DNA of 64,000 nucleotides from Saussurea involucrata (Eukaryota > Streptophyta > Magnoliopsida > Asterales > Asteraceae), in the NCBI GenBank assembly GCA_033807775.1, contig CM066327.1, positions 95,378,295 to 95,442,294 on the forward strand. Reading direction: 5' to 3'. Positions 10,406 through 21,100 of this stretch are shown in pieces; position 1 is the stretch's first letter, and every line of letters starts with the position of its first letter. The notes beneath the pieces are model-generated. The model was given only the letters and a program-made list of their open reading frames with translations. It was not told the origin of the DNA and ran no database searches. The position numbers and the translations under genes were made by a program.

Positions 10406-11986
10406 TGTAATATTCGAGGTTCTAATGGGAAGATTTGATAATTTAGTGAGTAATGTTAAGAGGCTAAGACTTTGGGGAATGGTTTGTAAATTTAGGAGAA
10501 GGTATAAAACCCTTATTTTGGGCACAAAACCCTAGATTTCACCATTTCTCACTTGGTGCGGCTAGAGCGGAGAAGAAGAAGAAGCTTGCATTGACGATTT
10601 CTGGGAAGGAAGAGATTCTTCACTAACCAATTCTAGGTAATCTCTAATGTTTCCATATTATTACTCTGATTATTTGTCGAGTTTTGCATTTGGGTAGTAG
10701 ATAGATAGTTGGGGATTGTAACTCTTGAATGAAAGAAACCAACCAATGATTCGGGGTTTGAGATTAAGGGATTTGTTCATTTTGAAATCAATATTGTCTG
10801 TTTGGTATGTTTTCCCTTGGCTATCTCGTTGTCCTAAAATCATTGGGAATCTTGGGTCCAATAAATTAGAACTTAGAACCTGCTCGTATCCGAAATCGAA
10901 CCAGACCAGAGGTTTCCGGGTGAGTTCCCGGTTAGCAGGAGTTTCCGGACAGGATAAGTCCGGATAACTTGGGAATCCAGGTAGAAGTTCCCGAGTAGCT
11001 GTTTCCGGGCATTCCCAGATAGAACATCCGGATAATGGGGTTTCTGGATAGAGTTTCCGGAAGAGATGTTCAGATAGTGTAGTCCGGTAAGTAGCATCTG
11101 GATAGTGTAGTCCGGAAAGTAGCATCCGGATAGGGTAGTCCAGTAAGTAGCATCCGGACAGTGTAGTCCTGTAAGTAACATCCGGACAGTGTAGTATCCG
11201 AGAGTGGTGTCCGGGTCTGGTATCCGGTTAGCTCATGTTTCTCATCCATTTACTCAGGTATTTCCTTTAGAGGTCATGAGTGATAGAAAGATCCGATCCA
11301 ACGCAACATGTAAGTTTTTCTAACTAAATACGTGTTTTAACGTGATTTCAGAAGTAAGGAAGGAATATGAAATGGTTTCCTTATGTTGTATGATGACGTG
11401 TTTGGAAAGTTATTTTAAAGTGTATGCCTACATTGTTGATAGATGTGAATTGGCTAAGTCGGGGGGTGTGGCCCGCCAGAGCTCATACCTGGGGGTGTGT
11501 CCCGTTTATGCCATGAGAGGACTGACCCAGTAAGGCAGTGTGAGACTGACACGTTGTCACTTCCGAGTGACTTCAGTGTGCCATTTACATGTGTGACTTT
11601 TATATGAAAGCTTTGTTTAAAGTGTTGGTTATAAATGTAATGAAATGTTTTAGATATTTGATAATGAGACTGTTGCCACTAGAGGGAGCTTACTAGACCT
11701 CTTGGTCTAACCTCGCTTTTCCAAAACTAAACGTTTTCAGGGAAGTCGTTAGTAGGAGGCTCTGGGAAGGGCAAGGAGAAGAGTTAAGACGTGGATGCTG
11801 TTAGATGATAGTAATATTTTTTTCCAGTTATCTTTTAGACTTTCAGTTTATATTCTCAGTTGTGTATAGGTTGTTTCCGCAAACCTAGTTTTAAGACAGT
11901 TGTATTTGAGCAAATTTTGGGACACCTTTGGGCTGGTTGATTTATATTTGATGTTATGCTTTATATATTTTGTTTGGGTTGTTACA
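10406..11986 (+). repeat. Chromovirus-like 5' LTR, 1581 bp
   Basis: It begins TGTAATATTC and ends TTGTTACA, directly followed by the primer site. A TATA-like GGTATAAAACCC lies near 10500. The part from 10900 to 11210 is rich in CCGGA/TCCGG words and contains a 28-bp tandem array. No intact gene lies within; the open frames here are fortuitous. Confidence 0.82.
11075..11200 (+). repeat. 28-bp minisatellite in the gypsy LTR
   Basis: Four consecutive 28-bp units (11075, 11103, 11131 and 11159, each resembling TAGTGTAGTCCGGTAAGTAG plus CATCCGGA) and a partial fifth. They lie in the transcribed or R/U5-like portion of the LTR. Confidence 0.9.
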
Positions 11987-11988
11987 GT

Positions 11989-12001
11989 TGGTATTAGAGC
12001 C
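11989..12001 (+). promoter_or_regulatory. Gypsy primer binding site
   Basis: TGGTATTAGAGCC lies two bases after the LTR end. It differs from the initiator-Met complement TGGTATCAGAGC by one C-to-T change. Confidence 0.85.
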
Positions 12002-12196
12002 ATAGTTTAAGGGATTTAGGTGATCGGACGGTCCTAGACTTAAACTGTGGGTGTAGAAATCATAACTGAGAATTAGAAAAGAGTTAGGAGAGCACTATAT
12101 CGGGAATAGGACTAATAAGGTAGCGAGGACAGTCATGTAAGGTAGATTCGGGGTTACACTTGGCCAGTGTAATTGCGAATTTACAGGTACATGTAT
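12002..12196 (+). other. Gypsy leader between primer site and nested insertion
   Basis: Untranslated leader of the chromovirus-like element. No ORF. It resumes at 44252, 69 bases before the gag ATG. Confidence 0.7.
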
Positions 12197-12201
12197 GTGC
12201 T
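12197..12201 (+). repeat. Target site duplication GTGCT (left)
   Basis: GTGCT directly precedes the LTR start TGTTAAAG at 12202. The same five bases follow the other LTR end at 44247-44251. Confidence 0.93.
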
Positions 12202-12406
12202 TGTTAAAGTCAAAAATCGCACAAAAGTACAACTTAAGGTCAATGTGGACATTTAACAACTAAAGAAACGTATCTCAAGCCAAATAACACGATTGCGAGG
12301 AAAAAGTAAAAGAGACGAGGGATTTGGTGACGCGGAAAACCCCGAAACGAGGGAAAAACCGCGGTCGACTCATGAGAGTCAACGGTGCACTATGGTTCGC
12401 CAAACA
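12202..12406 (-). repeat. Tat-type 3' LTR, distal 205 bp
   Basis: Matches 43010-43205 and beyond of the other LTR. It is split at 12406 by Sirevirus A2 and resumes at 39550. Confidence 0.92.
12402..12406 (+). repeat. Target site duplication AAACA (left) of A2
   Basis: AAACA precedes the A2 LTR start (12407) and recurs at 39545-39549 after the A2 end. The uninterrupted LTR at 43010-44246 has a single copy at this site. Confidence 0.95.
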
Positions 12407-13325
12407 TGTTGATCCAAACACTTAGTGATTTGATAATGACTCTCTCTTAAACACTTAGTGAAAATTGTAAGTAAACAATATGTATTAGAGTTTCACTATC
12501 GCTGATGTACTAAGACTAATTCAGTACCGCTGATAGGAACTCTTGTTCTTTAGATTAAACATTCAGCGAACACTGTTCACCATAATGCTCTGAGCCTGTT
12601 CAGTCGTTATGGTGATCGCTGATAAGTTAGTTGTTTACTTATGATCCCTGAAGACCAAGCTCAAGAACCAGCGACAAGTCTCCTAATGAACTGATGCGGA
12701 TCAGCGAAGACTCAGATTTGTCTACTCAACGTGAAGTATCAAGTACAAGACATCAGCTATCGCTGAACTTTGTCATTCACTGATATAGAATGATAAAGCT
12801 CTGATTCAACGAAAGCTGATCATGAAGTCCTCCGTACAAAGTACTTTTGTCTTAACCACCCTTGCACGACTCCGTACGATATGTCAGAAAAGAACCTCCT
12901 TATTGTCTGAAATGGTACAACCACTCTGATACTACACTGTTCAACCATGCGGCTACTAAGGTTGTCTACTAAAGTCAGACCCAACAACCAATGAGTTGCT
13001 GCCACGTGTAAAGTATAAACGGCCATGCATTAAATGCATGCAGTATATAAGAAGGACTCCAGCTTCATTCTTGAAGCACTTGCTAACTCTGGTCAAGTCA
13101 TCTTCTTATCTTGAGATAGGTTATTATTAGTAATTTCCTTCTCTTTCTTAGTGCAAGAAAACTTAGTGTTCCAACTTGTTTAGATTAGAATTTATTCATT
13201 ATCTTGTTCCGCAACAAGTTGTAAATTGTTAATGATTTATGAATAAACAATTTAGAAAGTAAAAACGTGTGTTTGTATTCAACCCCCCCTCTTCTACAAA
13301 CTTGTATAGCCCTTCGGGACCAACA
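12407..13325 (+). repeat. A2 5' LTR, 919 bp
   Basis: TGTTGATCC...GGGACCAACA, with TATATAA at 13044-13050. It lacks about 42 bp present in the 3' LTR, at the point after GATCCCTGAAGAC (near 12654). Six exact TCAGCG or CGCTGA words occur between 12490 and 12770. Confidence 0.95.
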
Positions 13326-13327
13326 AG

Positions 13328-13345
13328 TGGTATCAGAGCAGATTT
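13328..13345 (+). promoter_or_regulatory. A2 primer binding site (initiator Met tRNA)
   Basis: TGGTATCAGAGCAGATTTG follows the LTR after the spacer AG. It complements initiator-Met tRNA. Confidence 0.95.
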
Positions 13346-13407
13346 GTTTAATCTCATAAACAAGATCTGATCTATACTAAGATTTCTCTTCCTAGTTATT
13401 TCTTAAA

Positions 13408-16400
13408 ATGGCTACCAACACAAACACAAACTATATTGACAACGGTTCTCTTGCAAAACCCCCTAGATTCTCCAGAGATAATTTTAATCTATGGAAAAAT
13501 AGGATGATTCTCTTCTTAGAAGGTGTAGACCCTACTATGCCTTCTTTCTTGAAAACGGCCCATATATTTCTGTAAGAATTGATGCTGCAGTTCCAGCCGC
13601 TGAGAATAGACCTGCTATTCCAGAAAGGCCGATTCCTAAGGAAATTCATATGTGGACTGATGAAGATAAGAAGAAAGTGGGTATCGACACCAAAGCCAGA
13701 TCCATACTCTCCATGGCTCTTCCTGACGAAGTCTACCATTCCATCATGAACCTGAAAACCTCAAAAGCTATGTGGGACACAATCTGTGTTCAGTATGAAG
13801 GTACTTCTGAAGTCCAGGACTCTCGAAAGATCAACCTAGTAAGACAGTATGAAAGCTTCATTTGTGGTAAGAATGAAACTCTCTCTGAAGTACACCAACG
13901 TTTTAACTGTTTAATAATAGATCTAAAAACTGTTGGTAAGGAATATTCTAACTTTGAAGTGCTGACAAAGTTCTTAGAATGTTTACCTGAAAGCTGGGAC
14001 AGTTATTCTATGTGTCTCAAGCTGTCAAAGGATCTAAAATCAATGACCCTTTCTACCTTATATGGCACGATGCTGAATCATGAGCAATCGAGTCATCTTA
14101 AGAAGAATCTTGTAAAAGATTCCAAAAGCACCCATGTTGCTTTAATCTCAGAGGAACCTTCCACTCAGTGACCCTCGGTCACTATCACTGAGTTGGAGAG
14201 TAACTCTGAAAGGTCATCAGATTCTGACTCTTCAGATCTTGATGAATCTCTGGCTCTCCTCACTAAAAAGTTCAGGAGATTCGCCAAAAAGAAAATGTTC
14301 AGAAAGAATAAACCTCTTTCCATTACTGACAAACCAAGATCATCAGCTCCTGTTGATAAGGCTACTGCTACTTGTTTTAACTGTGAAAAGATAGGACATT
14401 CCGCTAACGAGTGCAGGTCAACGAAAGTTTCGAGAAACTCGGCGTTTCCCAAGAAATCCTATAACCTCAGGTCTAGAGATGACAAATACGCCAAGCTGAA
14501 AGAAAGGTATGCGAAGATGAAAAGCTTTAAGAAGAAAGGCAAAGGCCTGATGGCTGACTATGATTGGGCTGACTCTGATGAGGAAGAAACATCTGACTCT
14601 GAAGATGATGAAGCCAATCTCCGTCTTATGGCCAAACTTGAAGATGAGGAAGAAAGTTCAGACATTCCCTTTACTTCAACCTCTGCAACTCAAGTTAAGA
14701 AGGGTATCTGGTATCTCGATAGCGGATGCTCTAGACACATGACTGGAAAGAAAAGCCTACTCGCTGAATACAAGGAAGAGAAGGGTCCCTCTGTGACTTT
14801 CGGTGGAAATGGAAATGGACATACCCGAGGGTTTGGTGTACTCTCTAATGGTACAACAACCTTCAGAAGAGTCGCATATGTTGAAGGGATGAAGCATAAT
14901 CTTCTAAGCATCAGTCATCTTTGCGACAAGGATAACAATGTAATCTTTACTAAGGAATCCTGCTTTGTCGCTGACAAAAAGGAGAAGATAGCTCTCAGCG
15001 GTTATCGTTTGGAAAATGTTTATGTAATAAATATGGACTCCACAACCACTGAGAACTCATGTTTCTTCTCAAAAGCCTCATCTGATGTCAACTGGCTATG
15101 GCATAAGAGGCTCTTTCATCTAAACTTCAAGACACTGAACACTCTTTCTTCAAAAGAGTTAGTCACTGGTCTACCTCAGCACTCATACGCCAAAGAGTCC
15201 TTATGTTCAGCGTATGAGAAAGACAAGCAGACCAAAGCAAGCTTTAAATCAAAGCAAGTCTCCTCAGTGTCATCTCCTCTACAACTTCTCCATATGGATT
15301 TGTTTGGCCCTGTTAACAAACAATCCATCGCTGGAAAGAAATATACGCTGGTCATAGTTGATGAATTCTCTCGCTATACATGGGTAATGTTTCTCCGTTC
15401 TAAGAGTGACACCCCTGAAGAACTCATCACCTTTGTTCGGAAGATGGAAACCTTGAACAACTTGACCGTTCGCTCAATAAGGAGTGATCATGGGACTGAA
15501 TTCAAAAACAGGTCTCTTGATTCCTTCTTTGAGAGTAAGGGTATTTCTCACAACTTTTCTTCAGTGAGAACACCGCAACAAAATGGAGTCGCTGAAAGAA
15601 GAAATAGAACAATTATTGAAGCTGCACGTTCAATGCTCAGCGATTCTCACCTGCCTACTCAGTTTTGGGCAGAAGCTGTCAACACTGCTTGTTTTACGCA
15701 AAACAGGTCACTGATAGTCAAAAGATTCAATAAGACAGCCTATGAACTTTTTTCATGGGAGAAAGCCTTCAATTAGCTTTCTTCATATCTTTGGATGTCA
15801 GTGTTTCATACAGAATAACAGATATGCCCTTGGAAAGTTTGATCCTAAGGCTGATGATGGAATCTTTCTTGGATATTCTTCAATCTCCAAAGCCTTCAAA
15901 GTCTTCAATCAAAGAAGACAAACTGTTGAAGAAACTATTCACGTCACTTTTGACGAATCCCGTTCAGCAAACTCTAAACCGTCTGCTGATACTGAAGAAC
16001 TGAATCAATGGATGTTTTCTCATCTTGGTGATTCAGAAAATATTTCCACTCCTCATACTCATACAGTTGAAGATGATAGTCCTACTATCATCCCAAATAT
16101 GCAGAATAGTGAAGCTGAACCTAATGTCTCAGACATTCCATCTACTTCTCAGCAATCAGTAATTGAGATGACATCTGCACATACTCCTCTCTTGGCTGAT
16201 ATTCCAGAAGTTGCTGAAGCTTCATCTTCAGCTCCTCCAGTTCAATTTGAGTCAGCGACTTATGCTCCTGCTCAACGATGGACTGTAAATCACCCAATTG
16301 ATCAAATTCTTGGTGATCCAAACGCTGGTGTTCAGACTCGACGAAGTGCAAGTAATATTTGTTTATTTGTTAACTTTATTTCTCTGATTGAACCAAAGAA

Positions 16401-17147
16401 AATAGATGATGCCCTCAAAGATCCAAACTGGGCCAGCGCCATGCAAGAAGAGCTGACTGAATTCGAAAGAAACAAAGTTTGGAAACTTGTTCGAAGACCA
16501 ACTAACAAAACAGTGATAAACACTAAATAGGTCTATCGAAACAAGTTGGACGAACATGGAACTGTAACCCGCAACAAGGCTCGACTTGTTGCTCAGGGAT
16601 ACAGACAAGAGGAAGGCATAGATTACGACAAAACATTTGCTCCAGTAGCAAGACTAGAATCTATTCGTCTATTCTTAGCTTACGCTGTACACAAAGACTT
16701 CAAAGTATATCAGATGGATGTTAAGTCAGCATTTCTAAATGGAAAGCTGAATGAAGAAGTCTATGTGGAACAACCTCCAGGATTCTCAGATCCTAAGCGT
16801 CCAGGTTATGTTTATAAACTGGATAAGGCACTTTATGGCTTAAAACAAGCTCCTCGTGCATGGTATGACACTCTCTCTACTTATCTCCATATTGAAAAAT
16901 TTGAGCGTGGTAAAATCGATAAGACTCTATTCTTCAGGAAAGTAAAAGGTCATATTATTCTTGTTCAGATATATGTTGATGACATTATATTTGGTTCTAC
17001 TAACCCTGACCTTTGTACTCGTTTCTATGATAGAATGAAAGAAGAGTATAAAATGAGCATGATGGGTGAGCTAACATATTTCCTTGGTCTTCAGATAAAG
17101 CAAAATGAAAAAGGAACTTTCATTAATCAGGGAAAGTATGTTAAAGA
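13408..17147 (+). pseudogene. gag-pol: A2 gag-pol, 5' part, fused gag to pol without intron
   Basis: Gag starts at ATG 13408. After GCAACTCAA (ending 14693) the frame runs straight into GTTAAGAAGG and the protease motif WYLDSGCSRHMTG, so gag and pol form one frame. Integrase (MDLFGP, SDHGTEF, NGVAERRN) and the RT palm (YVDDIIFG near 16975) follow. Breaks: 1-nt deletion near 13543; TGA 14169 (CGA to TGA); 1-nt insertion in a T-run near 15750; TAG 16528 (Trp lost); and element B inserted at 17148. The integrase zinc finger has lost a Cys (CSAYEK against CSACEK in A3). Compared with A3 the second Gag zinc knuckle and C-terminal Gag are absent. Confidence 0.92.
17143..17147 (+). repeat. Target site duplication AAAGA (left) of element B
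   Basis: AAAGA precedes the B terminus at 17148 and is repeated at 32540-32544. The uninterrupted site in A3 (GTTAAAGATATG) has one copy. Confidence 0.96.
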
Positions 17148-17961
17148 TGTTGGTTCCCGTTTTGCTTTAAACAAGATTATCAGATCTATTAGTTCAAGTT
17201 AATGTTTGATGCGAAAGCGTATTTAAAGAACTAACAGATAAGTTTGATAGATTTAGAGCAAAATATAAATAAACAGTGAACAGAATATTATATCTCAAAG
17301 TTTACTGAATATATATATCATGAACAGGTTTATGAACCGTGAGTAAGAAAAGCTTTAAAACAGATATGACTTTTAAGGTGAATAAGCTTTTGTGTTCTTG
17401 ATGTTCGATTGAAGTGTTGTAAGGAAGAACTCAACATGAGTCTTCCTTATATATTACTCTAAAGGGGACCATAAAGCATATGCTACTATTCAAAAGGTAC
17501 GTATGAATAGTAGAACAGATGTCGTGAACAGTTGCAAGGATGGCATGAACAGTCAGACGTGCTGTATTGCATTTAATGCAGCAGACGTCTATTATGTACT
17601 AATCCATATTGAATCCAATCAGAGTTTGACACGTCGAAGTTGGACAGGGTATGTTGCCATGCAAGTTCACGAACGGGTTCTGGAATAGTAGCAAGATATT
17701 AATAATATCTTTGAAGTCTTTGTTGAGGACAACAGAGGCTCTGCGGTTTGGTCCTTCGTAGAGCAGTCTTCTTTTGTTTCCGAGTCTTGAGTCTTCTTTA
17801 AGTTCAACAGAGGTTCTGTAGGACGTCTCTGTTGCTTCTGTGGCTTCTTGACTCTGATCTCTCGGAAAGTTCGGCAGAGCCTCTGTAAGAGGCTTTTCTT
17901 CACTTAGCGTATTTTTCACTACTTCTAAATATTTCTATGATTAGGAAGATTGAAGCTAACA
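17148..17961 (-). repeat. B 3' LTR, 814 bp
   Basis: Reads TGTTAGCTTC... to ...GGGAACCAACA on the minus strand. TATA-like ATATATAA at 17454-17447. Contains ACAGAGGTTCTGT (17807-17819) and GCAGAGCCTCTGT (17874-17886), dyads typical of this element. It lacks about 21 bp present in the 5' LTR. Confidence 0.95.
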
Positions 17962-17976
17962 ATCTCCCCCTAAGTA
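17962..17976 (-). promoter_or_regulatory. B polypurine tract
   Basis: Minus-strand ACTTAGGGGGAGAT lies directly against the 3' LTR. It is the primer for plus-strand DNA synthesis. Confidence 0.9.
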
Positions 17977-18147
17977 GTGAAAAATAAAAAAATTGAACTT
18001 GAATTTAGTTAGGCTAAGTTAGATAAGACAGAGGTTAAACAATACCTCGAAAGTTCTTTCATTTAGAAATATGCCAGAGGCATTTTACATTTGAGTACAA
18101 TGAAAGATAAAATTTGACTTGGTTTGTAGAGATTGAAGGTATGAGAA

Positions 18148-21100
18148 TCAGATTTTGGCATCTTTGAAATCGTTGTAGCTTCTGTTGTCTCTTCCGACTC
18201 TTCTGATCTCTTTGTAGAAGCTGATGCAGAGTTCTCTTAGGCGGATTGTTGCATCAATCTCTCTGATGATAGTATCTGCAGCATCTTTATCCATTTTCTT
18301 TGTACCTCTGTATTTCACAAGGCTTGCTCTGAACTTGTTCAGAGTACTTGTTGCGTACTTCTGACAGTCCATGCATACAAATAGTTTAGTTTCGCCTTGA
18401 GGGTTTTGAAATACTAACCCAAACCGTGGTTCTGTGATGATTGAGTTAGGTACGGCGTCCGGTGGGCAGCGATCCTCTGGTGGTCGTAAATCCAGATGCT
18501 TGAGACCAAGATCCTTTCCCAGTTGGAAATCTATCATGCTGTAGAGCAGAAGCTTTTCCCTCATCGCTTTTCTCAACACTTGATAGGCTCTGGTGTTTGC
18601 CTCTGTGTTGTAGTTGTCCTTTGTCCATTGCAGAAGGTCAGGTAGATCATAAGGATTGATATTTCTTAAATCAGCATCAGCGAAGGTAGTTTCTGAATTG
18701 TCTTCTCTTCTGACTTTGTAAAGATTGTACCTGACCTTTGGATAGGTTCTTGTTAAGGAGAATTTGCAGAAGATTACCTTTTTGATCTTGTGGATTGAGA
18801 AGACATCTGCTTTGGTTCTTGGCTTTGTCCTTGTGAAGATGTTCTCAAGTTCTTCTCTGATCCTCGGATCTGTCACATGATCTGTTGGATAATTGGTCTG
18901 AAAGGATTGTTTATAGAGGTATTTGTATACCACTTCTTCCATCTCTTCATGTGTTGGACCCGGTTGTGGTACTCTTCTTCTGAGACTTTCCATCTCTTGA
19001 ACAACTTCTGCAGCTCTACCAGTTAGAGGAATGTCTGACAGAGGCTTCAATCCATATGCCCAGTCAACTTCTTCAGGTTTTGGAGTTTGAAAGGAATCAA
19101 ACGCACTCTTCATTAGTTTCTCTGTTGGCTTTGGCAATGATTTCTTCTTCTTAGGCTCTTCTGTCAGTATTCCTTTGCCCTTGTCTTTTCCTTTTGGCAG
19201 GGCAGAGGTTGTTGCTTCTGTAGGTTTGGAGGTTGGCACTTCTGTTGGTTTGATGGGGATTGCCTCTGTAGGTTTTGACATTTGTGATTTAGAGGACTTT
19301 TGTGGCAATGGTTCTGTTGGCTTGAGTTGCTCTGTAACCTCTGTTGGAGGTTTTTTGATTACTTCTTCTATGAGCTCAGTTTCTGTTGTTGAAGTTTCGA
19401 CATCGAATCTTCTTGCCATTTTGAATGCTAGTGTGAACTTGTGCCTCTCTTCTTCTCTCTGCGCCATCCGTTCAGTCATTGTGTCGTGCATTTTCCTCAG
19501 AACATCAGAAGCAGAGGTCGTTGCTTTCTTTGGTTTGGTGGCAATCGACTTTCTTCTTTGTATGGTTTGGGGTGTTTCCACAGAGGTGGGTGTTTTCTCT
19601 TTGGTTTGTTGATCTGTTTCTTCCAAAATGATTACCTCAGGGGTTGTAGCCTCTTTGGTTTTCTGATCAGCTTCTGGAATATTGGTTTCTTCAGGAGTTG
19701 ATTCCACAGAGATGGGTGTTGTCTCTGTGGTCTGTTGATTTTGTTGAAGGACTCTTTTCCATGTTGATTACCACAGGGGTGGTTGTTGCCTCTGTGGTAT
19801 GCTGATCAGCTTCTGGAATATTGGTTTCTTCAGGACTTGATTCCACAGAGATGGGTGTTGTCTCTGTGGTATGTTGCTTTTGTTGTTGATCTTGGGTTTG
19901 TTCTGGAGGAGCTTGACTGATTGGTTCTGCTGTGATTGGCGGAGTTTGTATTCCTCTGGTCGTAGCTTTCTCCCTTATATTCTCCCCCTCAGGATTATCT
20001 GATGGACCAGGATGGTCATCATCAGAATCATCCTGACTCTTATCAGAAATACCCTCTGCTCTGCAAGAAGCTTTGGTTTTCTTTGGTAATTCTGCTCCTG
20101 CGGCCATCAACTTCGCACATATATCATCACAGAGGCCGATTAGAGTCGCAAGCTCCGCCTCTGTTTTAAAACGCATTCTGCCAACATTTCTTCTGAAATC
20201 CTTGACAAAGTTGGCATTTGCTTTTGTGAAGGAGACAATGACTTCTGTGACCTGGTTTATGACGTTCTGTCCTAGCTCTGTTATCTGGGCTCTGGTCATG
20301 TAGTCTTTTGGCTGCATCATTGTCGTGTTGCGTATTGCCTCTTCTTGTACTTGTGTTAGGGCATTCTGTAGATCTGCAGGAGTAATGCCTTCTGCTCTAT
20401 TGGATTGCGTATTCATTTGTTCAAGGAAGTTTTTGACAGAGTCCTTGAATGCAAAAGTTGCAGTTGTTCCGAATTCTTGAGCGACAGAAGTAGCTGTAGC
20501 TTTGGCAGTAGTTTCGGCAGAAGACTTCATCGCTGAGATTGCAGATTTCACCTCTGTGGACAGATTGTCCATTTTGGTGTTTAGTTTCAGGATAGCCGTC
20601 GATGTTGTCTCTGTAAAAGATTTGAAAGAGCTTTGCAACTCTTTCATTGTTTGGTTCACAGAGGTGACAAGGGTTTGGAACTCATCCCTTGATACTTGTG
20701 TTCCTTGTGTAACCTCTGGAGGAACATATTCGTCTCCAGAGTGAGTCCCTGTTCCTGGGACACCTTCGTTCACCCTTGTTTGTACGATGGGGGTGGAAGG
20801 ATTTCCTTCTGATCCTTGAGAAGAAACCTGAGTTTCAATCTCTACAGAAGTTCTGTGAAGAACAGTGTCCAAATCCACTCCAGAGGTGGGTATTGGAATG
20901 TCCTTCTGTTGACTAGGAGACTTGTCTAGAGTCTCTTCGTCTCTGTGCTCACTACTTCTCTCTGAAAGAAGATTTGGCCCTAATGTGTGCGTGGCAGAGG
21001 AAACGAATTCCTCTGTTGGGTGTTCTAGTGTGATCTGGGGCGATTGATCACGAACAATAGGTGAGTCTCTTTGAGGAGACTCCCTAGGAATGGATTCCCC

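Larger units (their letters stand above)
10406..12201 (+). mobile_element. Chromovirus-like Ty3/gypsy element, left part
   Basis: 5' LTR (10406-11986), primer site and about 200 bp of leader. The element continues at 44252 after a nested insertion flanked by the duplicated GTGCT (12197-12201 and 44247-44251). The LTR ends are TGTAATATT... and ...GTTGTTACA. LTR length and Gag type suggest the Tekay/Del group of chromoviruses; the subgroup is uncertain because pol is not in the window. Confidence 0.82.

Noticed and set aside
10670..11181. Proteins encoded in the chromovirus-like LTR
   Set aside because: Open frames arise from the CCGGA-rich repeats within the LTR; no start context, domain or conservation evidence.
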